Shown here in pieces: positions 26,183 through 39,177 of a stretch of DNA of 64,000 nt (its first letter is position 1; each line of letters starts with the position of its first letter). Source of the DNA: Imbricaverruca yamaguchii (lineage: Eukaryota > Arthropoda > Thecostraca > Neoverrucidae); assembly GCA_034440575.1 (NCBI GenBank), contig JAOTOL010001015.1, positions 124,001-188,000 of the forward strand. The letters run 5' to 3'. Below the pieces are notes generated by a model that had not been told where the DNA came from, made no database searches, and saw only the letters and a program-made list of their open reading frames with translations. The position numbers and the translations under genes were made by a program.

Positions 26183-27145
26183 GCGCCATGGAGGGCCTCT
26201 GAAAATTACGCGAACTGGATGGGGGCGGTTTCAGCCCCACAGAGATCTCGGCTCCTATTAAAACTGAAGTAACGATATTCTCGGGGTGGATGGGTACGAT
26301 AGCCAACTCTATTGTGTCCAAATTTCATGATCTTAGATCAATATCTTCCAGGCCAAATGAGGTCACACATATCAAAATGTTCTTGTTTTGCGTGGCTTGG
26401 CTTGTCATTGTTATGTATCGTTGTGATTGTGTTTAAATGCTCCAAAATGGGTATCAGTGATGTTTGGGACATTACCAATGATGAAATACAGATGCTAGAT
26501 CCGGTATTTGACCTCAGGCCACCTATATTGCAGCACTTAATCAGGTCAGTTACCTGTTCCAGTTACCAGAACTGGGCTACCCACCCGGCTGTTCCGTCGG
26601 GCAGCTCGGCGCAGTCGGCTTCGCGAAGAAAGGAGTGAAGCACATGAATAAAGTATGGAAACCATCGGGTACACAGTGACAAACAGTAGTTTTCAGGATG
26701 TGCGGGGAGTAACATGCAAAGTGATATCAATCACATGGCAGTCATTTGCATTTATGACAACATTCCAGTTGACTAAGTTTGTTTCCATTAACCTGTCATG
26801 AACTTAACCTGACTTGACCTCGGTAAGCTAACATGACATCAAAACTGCATGGCATACCAATATACATCAAACAAGTCGCCAATGTTGCCAAGAACACTTC
26901 CCTTTGGCCAATATACGGGAAGCGCATCAGCGCCGATTTTTTTGTGGTCTGGCGCTATGAAGTGTTTTGACTTTAAGGACCCCTAACTCGAAAGATTTTC
27001 GGCCGATGTCAATTTTTCATCCTTTAAGCGATGCACCGATCATTTTTTAAGAAGGTATGCAAATTGTGTATATCGACAAATACAAACTGGAGTTATGTAC
27101 GAAATTCCGGTGGGGTGGGCGGATTTCGCGTCCTCTGCAGTGCGC
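26183..27145 (+). repeat. Non-autonomous DNA element family B, copy 1
   Basis: About 960 bp with GCGCC.TGGAGGG-type ends. Shared with 58.5-60.3 kb (other orientation) are GAGGGCCTCTGAAAATTACGCG, GTTTAAATGCTCCAAAATGG, GACATTACCAATGATGAAAT, the GCGCATCAGCGCCGATTTTT..GTGGTCTGGCG block and GGGTGGGCGGATTTCGCG. The open frame at 26312-26638 has a counterpart only because the repeat is shared; it has no domain. Confidence 0.65.
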
Positions 27146-27149
27146 GTGC

Positions 27150-28277
27150 TAATATAGGTGAGAGTCGACTGTGATATACTGGGTTGTGCTTGTTTGGCGT
27201 AAGTTTATTTTTCAGTAGTGCATTGCCTTGGTTGAATTCCGATTTTTCGGTCTTCGTTTGGAGTCTGTTCACCGAAAATCCAAAGTTCTTCAATGCCGAC
27301 ATTTCCACCTCTCACTTGTTCTAGGCATGAGGGTTGAGTCATCCCACGTGTAAATGTTCTCGTTTGTTTAGATTACTGGACAGGCCGCTGGATGTTGGTA
27401 GGTTAGCTTACCTTAAACATCAGCGGGATGCACAGATAAATGGCGAAGGCCACACGGAAAGCGGTTAACGTGCTGGTGAAGCGAAAATCCTGCACCAACC
27501 GGCCAGCTTACAGAGTCAGGCGTGAGTAGATGCGACCTCTAAGCACTTTGGCTAGTATTTAGCATAGTGCGCATGTGCTAAATACTTCCTGCCAGCCAAT
27601 CGGCTGAGTTTCGGATGTTGATGGAGAGAATAAGGGTCATAGGCACCCTTTGGGAATTGCCAGGGAGTTGGTCGTATTGCTGCTTCACGGGAATCTCGTT
27701 GAAATCCGAAGACAAACACTATGAGGTACGGAAGCAAGGAATTTCCATTCATACAGCACATATAGACAGGGAAAACACATATTAGATCCAAGATTCGCGG
27801 GTACTTGATAGAGCAAGTCTGGATTTGTGCTCATGTTGTATGAAGGTAAAAGTTGCAAGAAGCGCGTTCGACCTCAGCTGTGTTTGGCGCGTTGAATCTC
27901 AGATGGAAGCCTTGTGGTCTGTCCCCGATGTGCTGGAAATATAACTTGATCACCAAGGTTTGTCATGCTTTCTAATTCGCTGCAGATATCGCTTTCAAAT
28001 TTGGCATGCCTCCCACCATTGACGAGTGCACCTTGTAAAAACATGGAGGTTCATTCCAATAACGTCACCGACCTATTTGACCCGACTTGGATGATCAATC
28101 AAGGAAGTTCATGCCGCTTGCACTGTATCGCTACGACTTGAGCAAAAGTCAGTGCGTGCCAAGTTGACCACTACCCCCTCCACACACTGCGAGCGGTACG
28201 AAAGTATGCTGTGTTGCGATGCTCAAGCGACAAGTTCGCCACATGCTTAATTTCCAAATCCGTTCGTGACTGTCACC
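27150..28277. other. No gene recognised
   Basis: Unique-looking intermediate-GC DNA without supportable exons or repeats. Confidence 0.35.
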
Positions 28278-28346
28278 CTGGTTGGTTGGTTGGTTATTTG
28301 AGTTTTAAGGCGTATCGACTAGGTTCGGTCATTTAGCGCCCATGAC
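28278..28346 (+). repeat. SINE tail module, copy 2
   Basis: CTGGTTGGTTGGTTGGTTATTT, then GAGTTTTAAGGCGTATCGAC and CGGTCATTTAGCGCCCATGAC. Same family as 18343, 42905, 52397 and 59016. Confidence 0.55.
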
Positions 28347-28349
28347 TGT

Positions 28350-29930
28350 CACCTTGAGGGTCTGTTCAATGCAATTGATCCTCCCTGTCTAAATGTGCAC
28401 CAGAAAAGCCTACGACCCTCCTACACGGTATCTATCCCTATGGTCATAGCCATTACCCAGCATGGTAACAGGATCTTCATCAAGCTGTCACACAGTTGGC
28501 TCATATTTCCAATTCCAAGCCAGTACGGAAATTGCTTCAATGATGATTCGTAGTCACCCAGCAAAGGTTCTTGGCAACCGGATTGTATATTTTGATGGGA
28601 ATCCAGGATTAGTTAAAGGAAAATGTTATTGGGGTATGTTTTCAGAGATAATCTCTGAATGACGTTCACATCTATCTTGATATTGAACGGCTCTGGCCTA
28701 AATCAGTGTAGCTAAACATAGCTAGCAAGAGTTCAGCGAATCATTAGCTGCTGATCCGCAGCCTCATTCAAAGTGGCGACAAATGTGAAGAGGTCTGATA
28801 TCAACTAGAACCATCTTCTCCCTGAGGCCAATCGTACGATAGATTGCCAAACTTGTAAGCCAGCATGGCGTGACGTAGGCTTGAGTGCAAACGATTCGCA
28901 GCTACTGGGCTGCATGAGTGCATTCACGGTAAGAGAACGTTTTGTTTAAACTTTACCGCTGAAATAGAATCGCATAATTAGTCAGCTCAGGGTCTGCCTC
29001 GATAATTGGACGGTGACTTTTCGAATTCATCCAGCGAACACCCGCACTAGATGCCTGCATAAACAGTGCGCTCTGATGGCTTACATCATTGAATGCAAAG
29101 TTACTAAAATGAGTGATGTTAAACATATTGCAAACCGGGAACCGCTGCCCTCAGACTGTACATCTACTTGTGCCGGGAACACACTCCTTCCAAAGTGTGT
29201 TCTAGCCCAAAGAGAGGAAAAACAGTTTCCACAGGTGAGCCGCGCCCTCCTTTATCTGTTCAGTGGTGTAAGCAAATGTGGCCTACCTTTTATCGCTGAC
29301 CCTTCAGGTTGGGTCAAATAGGTCAATATCAGGATGTTGCAGACCGACAAGTATATTTGGCCAGTTTTCGACTTCTAGCCGCTAACCAAATGACATTTTC
29401 GGGCAGACCTTCACCCAGCCAGCTAGCTGTCCTCGTGCATCGTGGCATTATCACTGTGAGTGCAAGTCAATGTCGCGTGCTGGAGGCGTCGGAAGCATCA
29501 TAGTTTTCTGCATTTGAACATAATTGCATTTAGCTTAGAAGCTACGAGCGATGATGCGATGAAGCAAAGTCAAGTGGGCTGGGAAAGCTGCACTGCAACA
29601 CATGGTGCCTAAAAGCGTAATGAAATGGCATCAAATAACATTTGACCACAAGAGGTTAGCAGCCTCCAAACGTGCACATTTCACGTCCTATCAATTTGAA
29701 TAGTTCGTGCATTTATGGGGTAGCGGGGACCAGTTAATTCGAATTCGTCATATATAGCAAGATGTTGCTAAAAGCCGACTTCAGTAGCACCAGGTCTTCT
29801 GGGTTATTGGCATATTGGCATAGGCACCTATGTGATATTGCTATAACTTTTGGACTAGGTGGGACAAAGCTGTACTGCATGATTATTTTTATCAAAATAG
29901 ATGTAGTCAGAATTATTGTTGGAGTTAATT
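28350..29930. other. No gene recognised
   Basis: Unique-looking. Short open frames only, without motifs or consistent splice sites. Confidence 0.35.
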
Positions 29931-29934
29931 TAGG

Positions 29935-30225
29935 CACCAGGGTCTTATTGCTAAGCAGAGCTTGTTGCATGAACCATGGCCTCACCACCCGATGTATTAA
30001 TATCAGTTCAATGCAGGATTTTGACCGAAAGTCTAACCTGCCATCAATGCACCGACACGGTCGCCCCGGGAGCTCATCCCGGTTTTACCGGGCCAGTTGC
30101 CAACTGACCCTCCCAGCCGGGGGCTAGATGAGAGCGAGTGAAGGGACTCGAACTCTATCTTGCCAGGACAGGGAAGTCCAATACAGATCAAAGCTCTAAC
30201 CAACTGAGCTACCGGGGCGGCTATA
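29935..30225 (-). repeat. tRNA-derived SINE, ~290 bp, copy 1
   Basis: The minus strand starts GCCGCCCCGGTAGCTCAGTT (A-box), has GAGTTCGAGTCCC (B-box), then a body with CAACTGGCCCGGTAAAACCG, CGTGTCGGTGCATTGATGGC and a 3' end CTTAGCAATAAGACCCTGG. The second copy is at 59096-59390. The tRNA-like head is not a functional tRNA gene: the region after the B-box does not close the acceptor stem. Confidence 0.75.
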
Positions 30226-31600
30226 AAGATATGAATCCGGGATTGAAAGCTACCGTAGATGTCCATTATCTGCAAAAGCGCATCACCTTATGTCATCCAG
30301 AGTAACCTTGGTCATTGACCACGTATGGAAGACCATACGTTCTATCACACATTCCAGTTATTGTGCCATCGTTGTTGGATGGTAATTTTGAACATGGAAG
30401 CACAATATTGGCATTTACTTTGACATGGACTCATCAGCTGATCTCGGACTATCCAATTTATGTTGTGTTTTTGAGGACAATACCCACACATGGATATGCA
30501 AGGGACAAATCTGGGACGAGGTACTTTTAACATGATAGAAGGGACTTCCATCCCCCTCCACCCAAAATAAAAAATCCTTGGAATTCAGCCAATTTGTAGT
30601 GTCATTTTCAGCCACTTGAATTCAATTTCAATGTATTATAATTTTTCAGATTTACTATTATTAAAAAGGACATGCTTAAAAAACCATACCAAATTGACAA
30701 GTTTCCCTACTTAGCACTGCCTATGAACGTCTAGCTTTATGTCGTATGAGCTGAACCCGATTTCATGATCACCATAGAGCATTGCTGTATGTTTAACGTT
30801 GCCCTCATGTAGCAGGAAAAACAACATAAAACATTGGACGATGATTTTATGGTAGGACATATGGGCCTACAATTATCTTTCCCATGTTTTCCTGTTTTAC
30901 TGGCACATATTTCGATACAATGACAACCAGGGTGGATAAAGGGTATGGCACCGAGGGCGTGTACACCCCACGTGGAAGGTGATGTCACTTAAACCAGGAA
31001 AAGGCGTCCCTCTGAAAAGGTACGAATGTATTCGCTCGAATTTTGCAGCCAGAGGAGCCCCTATGAAAGAAGGCCGAGTTTGTTTCAGGAAAATCAGAGT
31101 GCAACCCGAGCCCTCGAATTTTGCATTCAGGTGCTTTCGCAGTGGCTCCGCTCTCGAAAGAAATGACGCCCCCCCCCAGACAATTGCCCCATGTCAATTC
31201 CTGGAACTGCCTCTGATTAAATTATCGCTGTTATGGTCTCACAGTTATGGACTCCGGCGAGGTGTACAATTGTGCGCATTCACGTGTGGCTTCTCTTGAA
31301 AAGTTAACGACTTCAGTTGAACCATTAAGAGGAAAGCAGCAATTTGAAAAAGTGCTATATGTTATATGTCCGGAACAGCAATATGGCAGTGTAAATTAAA
31401 AACCAGCGATGAGAGCACCGTCCGAGCAGGTTATGACAGATCTCTTGGGGAGCCCCTGGTCATATAGGATACGAGTGCTTGCTACTAAAACGGCTACAAA
31501 CAAAAATATATTTGACCCTCCTATTCCTATTACACTCAATAAATGTACACACGCCGGACCTTCGACACCTTTTAAATTATTTCAATATCTCAACATTATG
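30226..31600. other. No gene recognised
   Basis: No supported exon. A CTCGAATTTTGCA motif is duplicated at about 31036 and 31113. Confidence 0.35.
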
Positions 31601-31619
31601 ATACCATACGGCAAGCCAC

Positions 31620-32990
31620 ATCGAATGACGCCCGCATAAGGCAAATTTAAGCCATAGCCACGAAACGCGAGGATTCTGCAAATTAAACGAACCTTGAGGC
31701 ATGATCTGACATGTGCCAGGTTGAAATATTACTCGAGGGTTGCCCTGGGGTATTCTCTTGATACTAAGCATGGGCAGCCTTGGGAGAAAACCAAGAAACG
31801 CTGGGCGATCGACGAAATGAGTTAGCCTTTTGACTTGGAAAATTAATGTGATTTCTGAACAATTTGCTAGAGTACCATTGACATCTCCCGGTTTGAGATG
31901 TTACTCGAGGTGCACCACGGGCTATTGCTTGATACAAGATGTGGATAGGTTAGGGCGAAAACAAAAATTTGAGGCGACCAAGGAAATCGGTTTGACCTTT
32001 GACCTTAGAAATTAGTTATATTGGCAAACGTTATAATATGGCACAAGTCACGTCGAATCACACCCACTTGGTACAAATTGAACCCATAGCGACGAATCGC
32101 GAGAACTTCCAAAAATCCAAACTGGCCTTTGACCATTAGGTTTGACCTTGAAATATCCAGCTTTAAAATGTTACTCGAGGGTTCACCATGGGCTGTCAAC
32201 TGGTATATACTGTTATGATGGTCCATTCGTTGTCACGAATTGCATCCATGTACTGCAAATTGAAGACATAGCGACGAAACGCGATGGCATCAAAGAACTC
32301 AATCAAACCTTTGACTTTGACATGTTCTGGTTTGGAACGGAGCTGAGTCGGCTTGGGCGAAAACCACAAAAAAAGTTGAGGCGACTGAAGAAATTATCTT
32401 GAATTTTGACCCGTCCAGATTATTTCGAAATATCAACTTTCTGATACTGTACAACAAGACAACACGAATGACACAATACGAATGACATCCATTTTCTGTA
32501 AATGAAAGTCATAGCGACGCAACGCGATAACATCGAAGAACTTAATCAAACCTTTGACCTTGACATGTTCCGGTTTGAAAGGTTACTCGAGTGTTCACCA
32601 CAGGCTATTGATTGATACAAATTTGGATAAGTTTTAGAGCAAACGGAGAAATCGGCGATCGAAGTATCAGCTTGGCCTTTGTCCTTGGCAAATGATTCAG
32701 TTGCTTAGCTTTCTGATACTGCATAGCAAGACACGTCGAATGACGCTCATATAATGGAAATTGAAGCTATACCAACCGAACCTCGCGTTCAGTCGATATC
32801 GCTCCAATATCGCCATCTAATAATGAAGGCAATCATTGACCTAGAAGTTTAACCTTAACATGTACCAACTTGAAATGTTGCAGTATGGTTCACCACAGGC
32901 TTGATATCAAATTGCTTGACACCAGGTCTGGGCAGGTTTGGGTGAAAACGAAAAAAAATGGAGGCGACCGAAGAAATTAGCTTACGTTGA
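31620..32990 (+). repeat. Highly degenerate satellite, units ~170-300 bp
   Basis: Two anchors recur in order. GTCGAATGACGCC..AAATTGAAGCCATAGCGACGAAACGCGA occurs at about 31620, 32051, 32231, 32476 and 32731. TTGAAATGTTACTCGAGGGTTCACCA..GGCTATTG occurs at about 31718, 31890, 32160, 32569 and 32866. TGACCTTTGACCTTG runs link them. Spacing is irregular (about 170-300 bp, one gap ~410), so units were lost or fused. Not coding. Confidence 0.75.
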
Positions 32991-33552
32991 ACCTTAACCG
33001 TTAAAGTGGTAATGACAGACCTATGTAGTTCCTTCCAGCGTGTTCAGTGTTAATTGACTCGAACGATAATAAACCAGTCGCTGAATGCCGATGCCAATAC
33101 AAATACGCCTCTGGCGAACTCATCGCTGAATACGAATACGAATACGGCGTTAACTTGACGTTAGTGCTTAAGGCTGCCCATGATTTTCCTCAGTGGTCTT
33201 GAAGATAGCCAAGAGCACACAGAGTCGCATTTGTTCAAGATATATCAATATATGAACAGGGGAATGCACCCTAAGACGTATAAAGTCCAGGGATAATGCA
33301 GATGTGCTGCCAAGCAGAGCACAATTTTTTCACTCAAGCGAAAACAGAAAATGGTCAAGATTGACGTTATTCAAGAATGGCCTGGACGCAGAAATTTCTA
33401 ACGTTCGCTGATTTACTATTCGGAGATTTTGTGACGCTAGATAGCCTGTGAAGCTTGTTTATTGGCTACATCGGCTTATAGTGTTTTTGTGATTCTCTTG
33501 CGTATATATTTTACTCTATAAATGATTAAGTATAATTTTGCGGCGATGATAC

Positions 33553-34343
33553 TTAGGTAGCGAGGCTTGGGGTACGGAAAAAATGGGAGGACAAATCGCT
33601 ACTTTTCATAAATTTGAGGGGACAACGCCCCCAGCCCCCGCCACCAATGGTTATACCTATGCATACACCGACAAACCTAATCTGGCACACAATCCCGCAA
33701 AATGTGCTGTATGTATGTGAGAAGGCGAATCTAGCCGGGCATCGCTTTTTTGTGGAACATGTCATCAAGGTGAAGCACAGCGAACAAGCAGCGATGCGTG
33801 TAGTTACAGTGGCGATATTTGTGGGTGCGCATGCGCTGTCGAGAGGACGGACCGAGGCGGTAGACATGAATAAGGATAGATTTCCGCGCGCTAAGTGGGG
33901 TGAGTCGCCCGAGCCGATTGCTGCAGCATATTTTTTTTTGTTCCGATTAGTATATAACATATCACATCTCCATTTTGGAAGCTGCCAGTTCGAAATGATC
34001 GCGTCAGTCTTAGTTTGGATCACATCCGATCGTCAGGGGCAAGTGGATCGTAGAAAACGATACTATTATTCTTGTTTGTGCCAATGTATGCAAATGCAAC
34101 TGCAAGTAGGTCGGAAGCAATGTTTATCGGCCTCATGACGCCTGACAAGAAGAGGACGTTGTCGAGCAATTCTGCACGCCGAGACAGTGCGCTGATCTCT
34201 GCTAGTGGACCCGCTTGCTGTGGCGAAAATTTATATGTATATGCACCACTGGTAGACAGGGGTACGCGTATTTTGAAAGGTGCGAGCACGCTTAAGGATG
34301 AGAGGGAGACTGGAACCAGAATACTTTCTTCAGAAGTGAACAT
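33553..34343 (-). pseudogene. Unrecognised minus-strand reading frame, one frameshift
   Basis: Two minus-strand frames join at about 34020-34025 (a TGA directly after a Met; the next frame opens immediately) to give ~255 residues without stops, in DNA less AT-rich than its flanks. The first part contains SALSRRAELLDNVLFLSGV and SDLLAVAFAYIGTNKNN, then FYDPLAPDDR; the second contains NWQLPKWRCDMLYTNRNKKK. The composition is protein-like but I recognise no family. The end near 33.6 kb degrades into a Gly-rich frame. It could be a decayed exon of a host gene or of a large mobile element, or a chance opening. Confidence 0.3.
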
Positions 34344-34399
34344 CGACGTTTTTCACATCAATGTTTAGCTTGAAAACGGTGATTTTATCTTCAAATTTG

Positions 34400-35413
34400 G
34401 TGAAAACTCCCACAAAATAGAATAATCTTTTTTTTTATAAAGGAGGGCACTGTGACTTGTTAGTATCTATCGTATCGGAAACATGGATGTCCACAGCTTT
34501 TTAATGTTAGCATAAAGGGAAGACAATTTACATTTTCTAGTTGACTGCAGCATGCCGAAGATGGCAAGGCATTTGTTAAATTTATGCCTTAAAATAATTT
34601 TTTAGTTTTTGAATTTCTTTTTCAAGCACAATGTTCATGAATGTGGTCAGAATGATATGACTGCTCGTGTTCTCCGTAAATGCATACTTTTCAGCTGGCT
34701 GGGAAAAAAAAAACACGAAAAGTTGGCTCGGGGATGGGTAATATAGAAGAAAATGAATGCAAAACGAAAAGTGTAGCATAACCTAACCTACCACAACCTA
34801 ACCCCCGATGGAAAAAATAATCGAAAAAGTTCACAAATTTGAAGCAATTTTTCCTCCCGAAAAACACCCGAAAAACCGAACCTAATGTAACATGGCCTAA
34901 GTTTTCCTCAAGGAAAAAATATCCCAAAAATGTCAAGATAAAAACCTAACAAATCCTGACATAGCAAAACCTAACCATCTTGCTTCATGCAGGTAACATG
35001 CATACAACATTTGTCTCGTGAATGCATTAAAGCACCATAATGTCAGACCATCATTGTATTTTGGAACAAGCATTATGTCTGACATCCCATGTACAAATTA
35101 AATCAACAAACCCCGTGCTCCACCTAAAATCCGTTGCAGTTCTAGCCCTTTTCACATTCATCCATTTTCACATTATCTCCATCCTTTTTGCAATATTTCC
35201 ATGAACATCATCAATATATTTCAGTAATTGCCGGAGGTATCTTACCGACTCTGTTCCACAATACTGTTTGAAAGTATGCTGACATCTGCCGAACTATCGC
35301 AATACAAATGTGCATTTCAACTGCTCTCTATGTCTTTTCCCATATATTTTAACAATCATGTAATGTGAGATGTGCAATATTCATAACTTAAAATAAACTT
35401 GGCATGCTATTCA
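34400..35413. other. AT-rich, no gene recognised
   Basis: Contains scattered CCTAACCT runs (34.78-34.98 kb) and AT-rich tracts. The minus-strand open frames are Phe-rich artefacts of this composition. Confidence 0.4.
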
Positions 35414-35439
35414 TTGATCATTGATCAATGATCAAGAAG

Positions 35440-38030
35440 TCTCATTAATCCATAATAATTTGCCAGATATACCGTCCCCCATGTTCCTCACACAGTGATT
35501 TCCATAACATGTTTGATGGATTACTAGACAGCCTAGAAAGCAAAGGAAAATTACTATCATAGCAGGAGACTTCATCTATAACTTACTGAATATCAGAAGT
35601 GATAGAAACAGTAAAGCCTTTCTAAACTTGCTCACATCTTATGGATTTTGGCCTACCATAACTAAAGCGACTCGTATGCATAGTTCTGTTATGACATTGC
35701 TCGACAACATATCTATAAATGATCTTTCCTATATCTGCTCTTCTGGGATATTGCTCAAGGATTTATCAGATCATCTTCCCATTTTTATGACTTTAACTTT
35801 TGATAAAAACGAAACTTCAACAAATGGTAATAGAACAGCATTTGATTACAATCAGGTGGGTAAACTAAATGATTATTTGGCATTGGCATTGCAAATTTTT
35901 ATAACAACACTGATGCAAATATTGCATGCTCTCAGCTGATTGAAGCATATATACATGGCATGAAGCTCTGCACTAAAACCATGTCCATAGTAGAAGGAGA
36001 AGTCCTATAAAACCATAGATTAATGCAGGAATATTGTGCTCCATAAACAAAACAAAAAACAAAAAATTGTACAAGAACTACATACAAGGTCAACGCATAC
36101 AAAAATTAATTCGAATATAAACAGTATAGAAACATTCTAGTTCATATTTTGAGAGATGCAAAAAAACTGATTAAATAAACCAGAACTATCTATCTAGAAA
36201 CTATCTGGTTAGATAGTTTCTAAATAAGCCAGATTAAAACTTGCTGATGTGTTAGTAAATGAAGATGGCAATGCATATGACAGGAATTGTGTACCTAATG
36301 CATTTAATACTTTCTTTGTCTCTGTTGGAAAGAGATTGGAACAAAAGATAGATTTGACAGAAAAAGATCCAACTGAATATTTATCTGAACCTACCTATGC
36401 AAGGTTTTCTGATCATATAAGTAATCGTGAAATTCAAGTAGAATCAATTATCAGGAACATGAAATCTGTTGGAGGTGGCATAGATGGAGTCAGCACACAA
36501 ATATTAATGCTCACCTATAAAAGTGTATTGAGGCAGATTACCCACCTCTTTAATCTTTGTCTGCATGGTGGAATACTTCCTGATGATTTTAAGAAAACAG
36601 TTGCTGTACCCATTTTCAAGGCAGGAGAACATCATAAATTCACAAATTATAGACCTATATCTATACTCCCTATGTTTTGTAAAACTCTGGAAAAATATTA
36701 CATGCCTATCTTGCAGCATATTTTGGAACAAAATAATGTACTAAGCCCTTTCCAATATGGTTTCAGAAAAAACAATAGTACATACATGCCCATTATGCAT
36801 TTATATAATGAAATAACTAAGTCCATAGAAAATAAAGAAATTGTGTGTGGTTTATATCTTGATTTGAAAAAGGCTTTTCACACAGTTAGCACAGAGATAT
36901 TAGTCAGACAATTACAATGCATTGGACTTCAATGAAAGAATACTAAAATCATGCCTTAGAAATATATATCAGCAAACTAAAGTACATGGGACTCAATCTG
37001 AACCAGAAATAATTTATATGGGTGTTCCTCAGGTTTCCATTCTGGGGCCATTATTGTTCATCATATATGTAAACGACTTGCCCAGAATTTCCAATGAACT
37101 AAATTTCCATGAACGTTTTTGCAGTTACTTGAACTATTTGCAGTTGCAGGTATTTGAGCAGTTATTTGAACACTGAAATGTACATCTTAGATGTACATTT
37201 TTGCTGATGACACAGCAATTATTGCTAAGCCAAAAAGTATAAATGAATTACAGAACAAAATTAATTGCATTGTTCCGGAGCTAACACAATGGTTCCAAGC
37301 AAATAGGATGTCATTGAATATAGGGAAGTCAAATTACCAAATATATTCTGGAACTCCCATTAATGACATGAATATAATGATCACTTCTGTTAAAGTGAAA
37401 CGAAAACAGCAAATCAAGTATCTTGGCATGGTGTGGGATGAAAAATTAACTTGGTATGGGCACATCGATTATATTGCATCCATTATTAGTAGAAGATTAG
37501 GTATTATGGGGAGGGCAAAATACTTCATAACAAGTCGTGAACTGAAGTATTTATACAACTCTTTAATACTTCCATACTTAAATTACTGCGCTGTGATTTG
37601 GGGTAATAATTATCCCACTAGACTAAACCAAGTCATTAAATTCCAGAAACGTGCCTTGCGAATTATCTATTACAGATGTTATACATACCATACAAATGGA
37701 TTATTTATCAAGTACAAGATATTGAAGTTCATCGACATGGTGCAAGAACAAAACATTAATTCTGCACAAATTTGTCCATGACACATTGCCACATGCTATG
37801 ACTGCCTTTTTTAGATATACAACACCTTCTAGTACAATAATCATTCAACATTTCTCTATGCCATTTACCTATCGACAATATATGCTATATGCTATTACTC
37901 ACTCTGATCCAAAATCACGGAACAATGTAATATGCAAAATATTTCACAGTATTTAGCAAGTACCAAGGAAAATAGATGTACTAAAGAAATGCATTACATG
38001 TCACTTTATGGAATTATACAAATCAAATGA
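35440..38030 (+). pseudogene. Non-LTR retrotransposon (LINE, Jockey/CR1-like), broken
   Basis: The C-terminal half of the apurinic-like endonuclease is at about 35469-35815: IYRPPCSSHSDFHNMFDGLL, then after a one-base shift at ~35551 IIAGDF, and SDHLPIF at its end. The reverse transcriptase follows from 36249: NAFNTFFVSVG, a G-G-I-D-G-V block, FKTAVAVPIFKAGEHHKF-type motif 2 (seen as KKTAVAVPIFKAGE), NYRPISILP, QYGFRKNNST, and LDLKKAFHTVS (the usual AFD is AFH). A frameshift at ~36933 leads to GVPQVSILGPLLF. After a short insertion-like stretch and stop, the catalytic FADD motif is intact at 37198-37209, followed by the thumb and WDEKLTWYGHI. A C-terminal segment with HDTLPHAMTAFF continues to ~38000. 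The N-terminal endonuclease and any ORF1 are missing (5' truncation). The DNA is markedly AT-richer than its surroundings, in line with an insertion. Dead copy. Confidence 0.9.
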
Positions 38031-38541
38031 AAACTGAAGTCAGACTATAGCTCATACAATTCACAAAGGTAGCTTTAAAGGTTGCACCTTGCTAGATTTG
38101 GTATCAGTGTTGATGATATATGAAAATATACAAATGTATGTGATTGTTTTGATTTTTTGTTTCTTTTTGTGTCAAAGGATATTGGTAGGCTGAACACACC
38201 TATGTTATTCTGCATGAGTCACCTCAATATGAATCTGTTTTCAACATTTCTGTACTCCCCTAACATTTTCATATTGTGACCCTGGGAACTCTGTGGGCGT
38301 TACTAGCTTGCTACTAGTCCGCGAATTTCCCAGGGTCGCATTTAATTTCTACTAATTGGTGGTGGTCTACCTGCAAAATGAAAGGAAAAGAAAACAGATG
38401 GGATGAAAATTGTATTTATATAATCACATTATTTTGCCTTCTTTTTTGCATCCTGAGGCACCCTTGTGGTGGCTGCCCGGATCTATGGGCAGATCACCAA
38501 GGAATGCCCCACATTGAAAGATCCAATGAAGGTGCATACAG

Positions 38542-39093
38542 CCAAAGGCTGCTGCTGCATCTGATATGGCGGACAATTGGAAAAAAATTACTTACATTGG
38601 GATTCAGCTTCCCCACTATGAAATGCCAGTTGTGGAACTAGGTAAACAGCTTTGGTTTTGCTGAGGGGAAGCCATGGTATTTGTTCAGCTAAGCCACACG
38701 TAATTTATGTCATTATCTTTTGCATTATTTTACTCCTTTTACCCATAATCATAGTACAAGCGTTAGCTGTTTGTACGAACCGCATTACGCCGGATTTGAA
38801 ACAAAAATGTTACCTTCTGTATTACCGTCATAATAGAATACCTGCCATTTCAAACTCATATTTTCGTTAAAATTGTTATCACGTGCTCTTGGACCAAATA
38901 ATAGCGCATTTCATGTGTTCACACCACGCACGATTGACGCACGCATTTCATGTGTGCGTCAATCGAGTTCGCGCGTACAGAGAAAAGTGTGTCGGAAGGT
39001 CACAAGAGTCTACACTGTTTTTGAGGATGCTTCTAATGAAAAGCAAGTGAAATTGTTTACGCGTGGTAGCTAGATAATGGATTATAAAATAAA
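38542..39093 (+). CDS. Possible small two-exon gene with poly(A) signal
   Basis: Candidate exon 38542-38641 follows GCATACAG and ends at AACTAG|GTAAAC. It contains ATG 38566 and reads MADNWKKITYIGIQLPHYEM, then PVVEL. A second exon would start at 38981 after CGTACAG. Phase 1 (G|AG) gives Glu and continues KSVSEGHKSLHCF to TGA 39022-39024, and AATAAA lies at 39088-39093. That gives a ~39-residue protein, or the end of a longer one whose upstream exons I did not find. No family recognised. The exon 1 sequence looks protein-like, but the donor GTAAAC is weak and the product is very short. Confidence 0.3.
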
Positions 39094-39177
39094 TACTGTA
39101 CACGGTCATTGTCGGATAGGGAGCCCGTATAGCCAGCTGGCGGGCGAAATATGAGTCACCTCATGAATTTATGTTAT

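Noticed and set aside
30130..30225. tRNA gene on the minus strand
   Set aside because: A and B boxes are present, but the sequence continues as a SINE body, the acceptor stem does not close, and a second copy exists at 59.3 kb.
31620..32990. CRISPR-like array
   Set aside because: Units are long, diverged and irregularly spaced, without identical short repeats or unique spacers; it is a decayed satellite in a eukaryotic genome.
34780..34980. CCTAACCT runs resembling telomeric TTAGG repeats
   Set aside because: Only scattered doublets in AT-rich DNA, not a tandem array.
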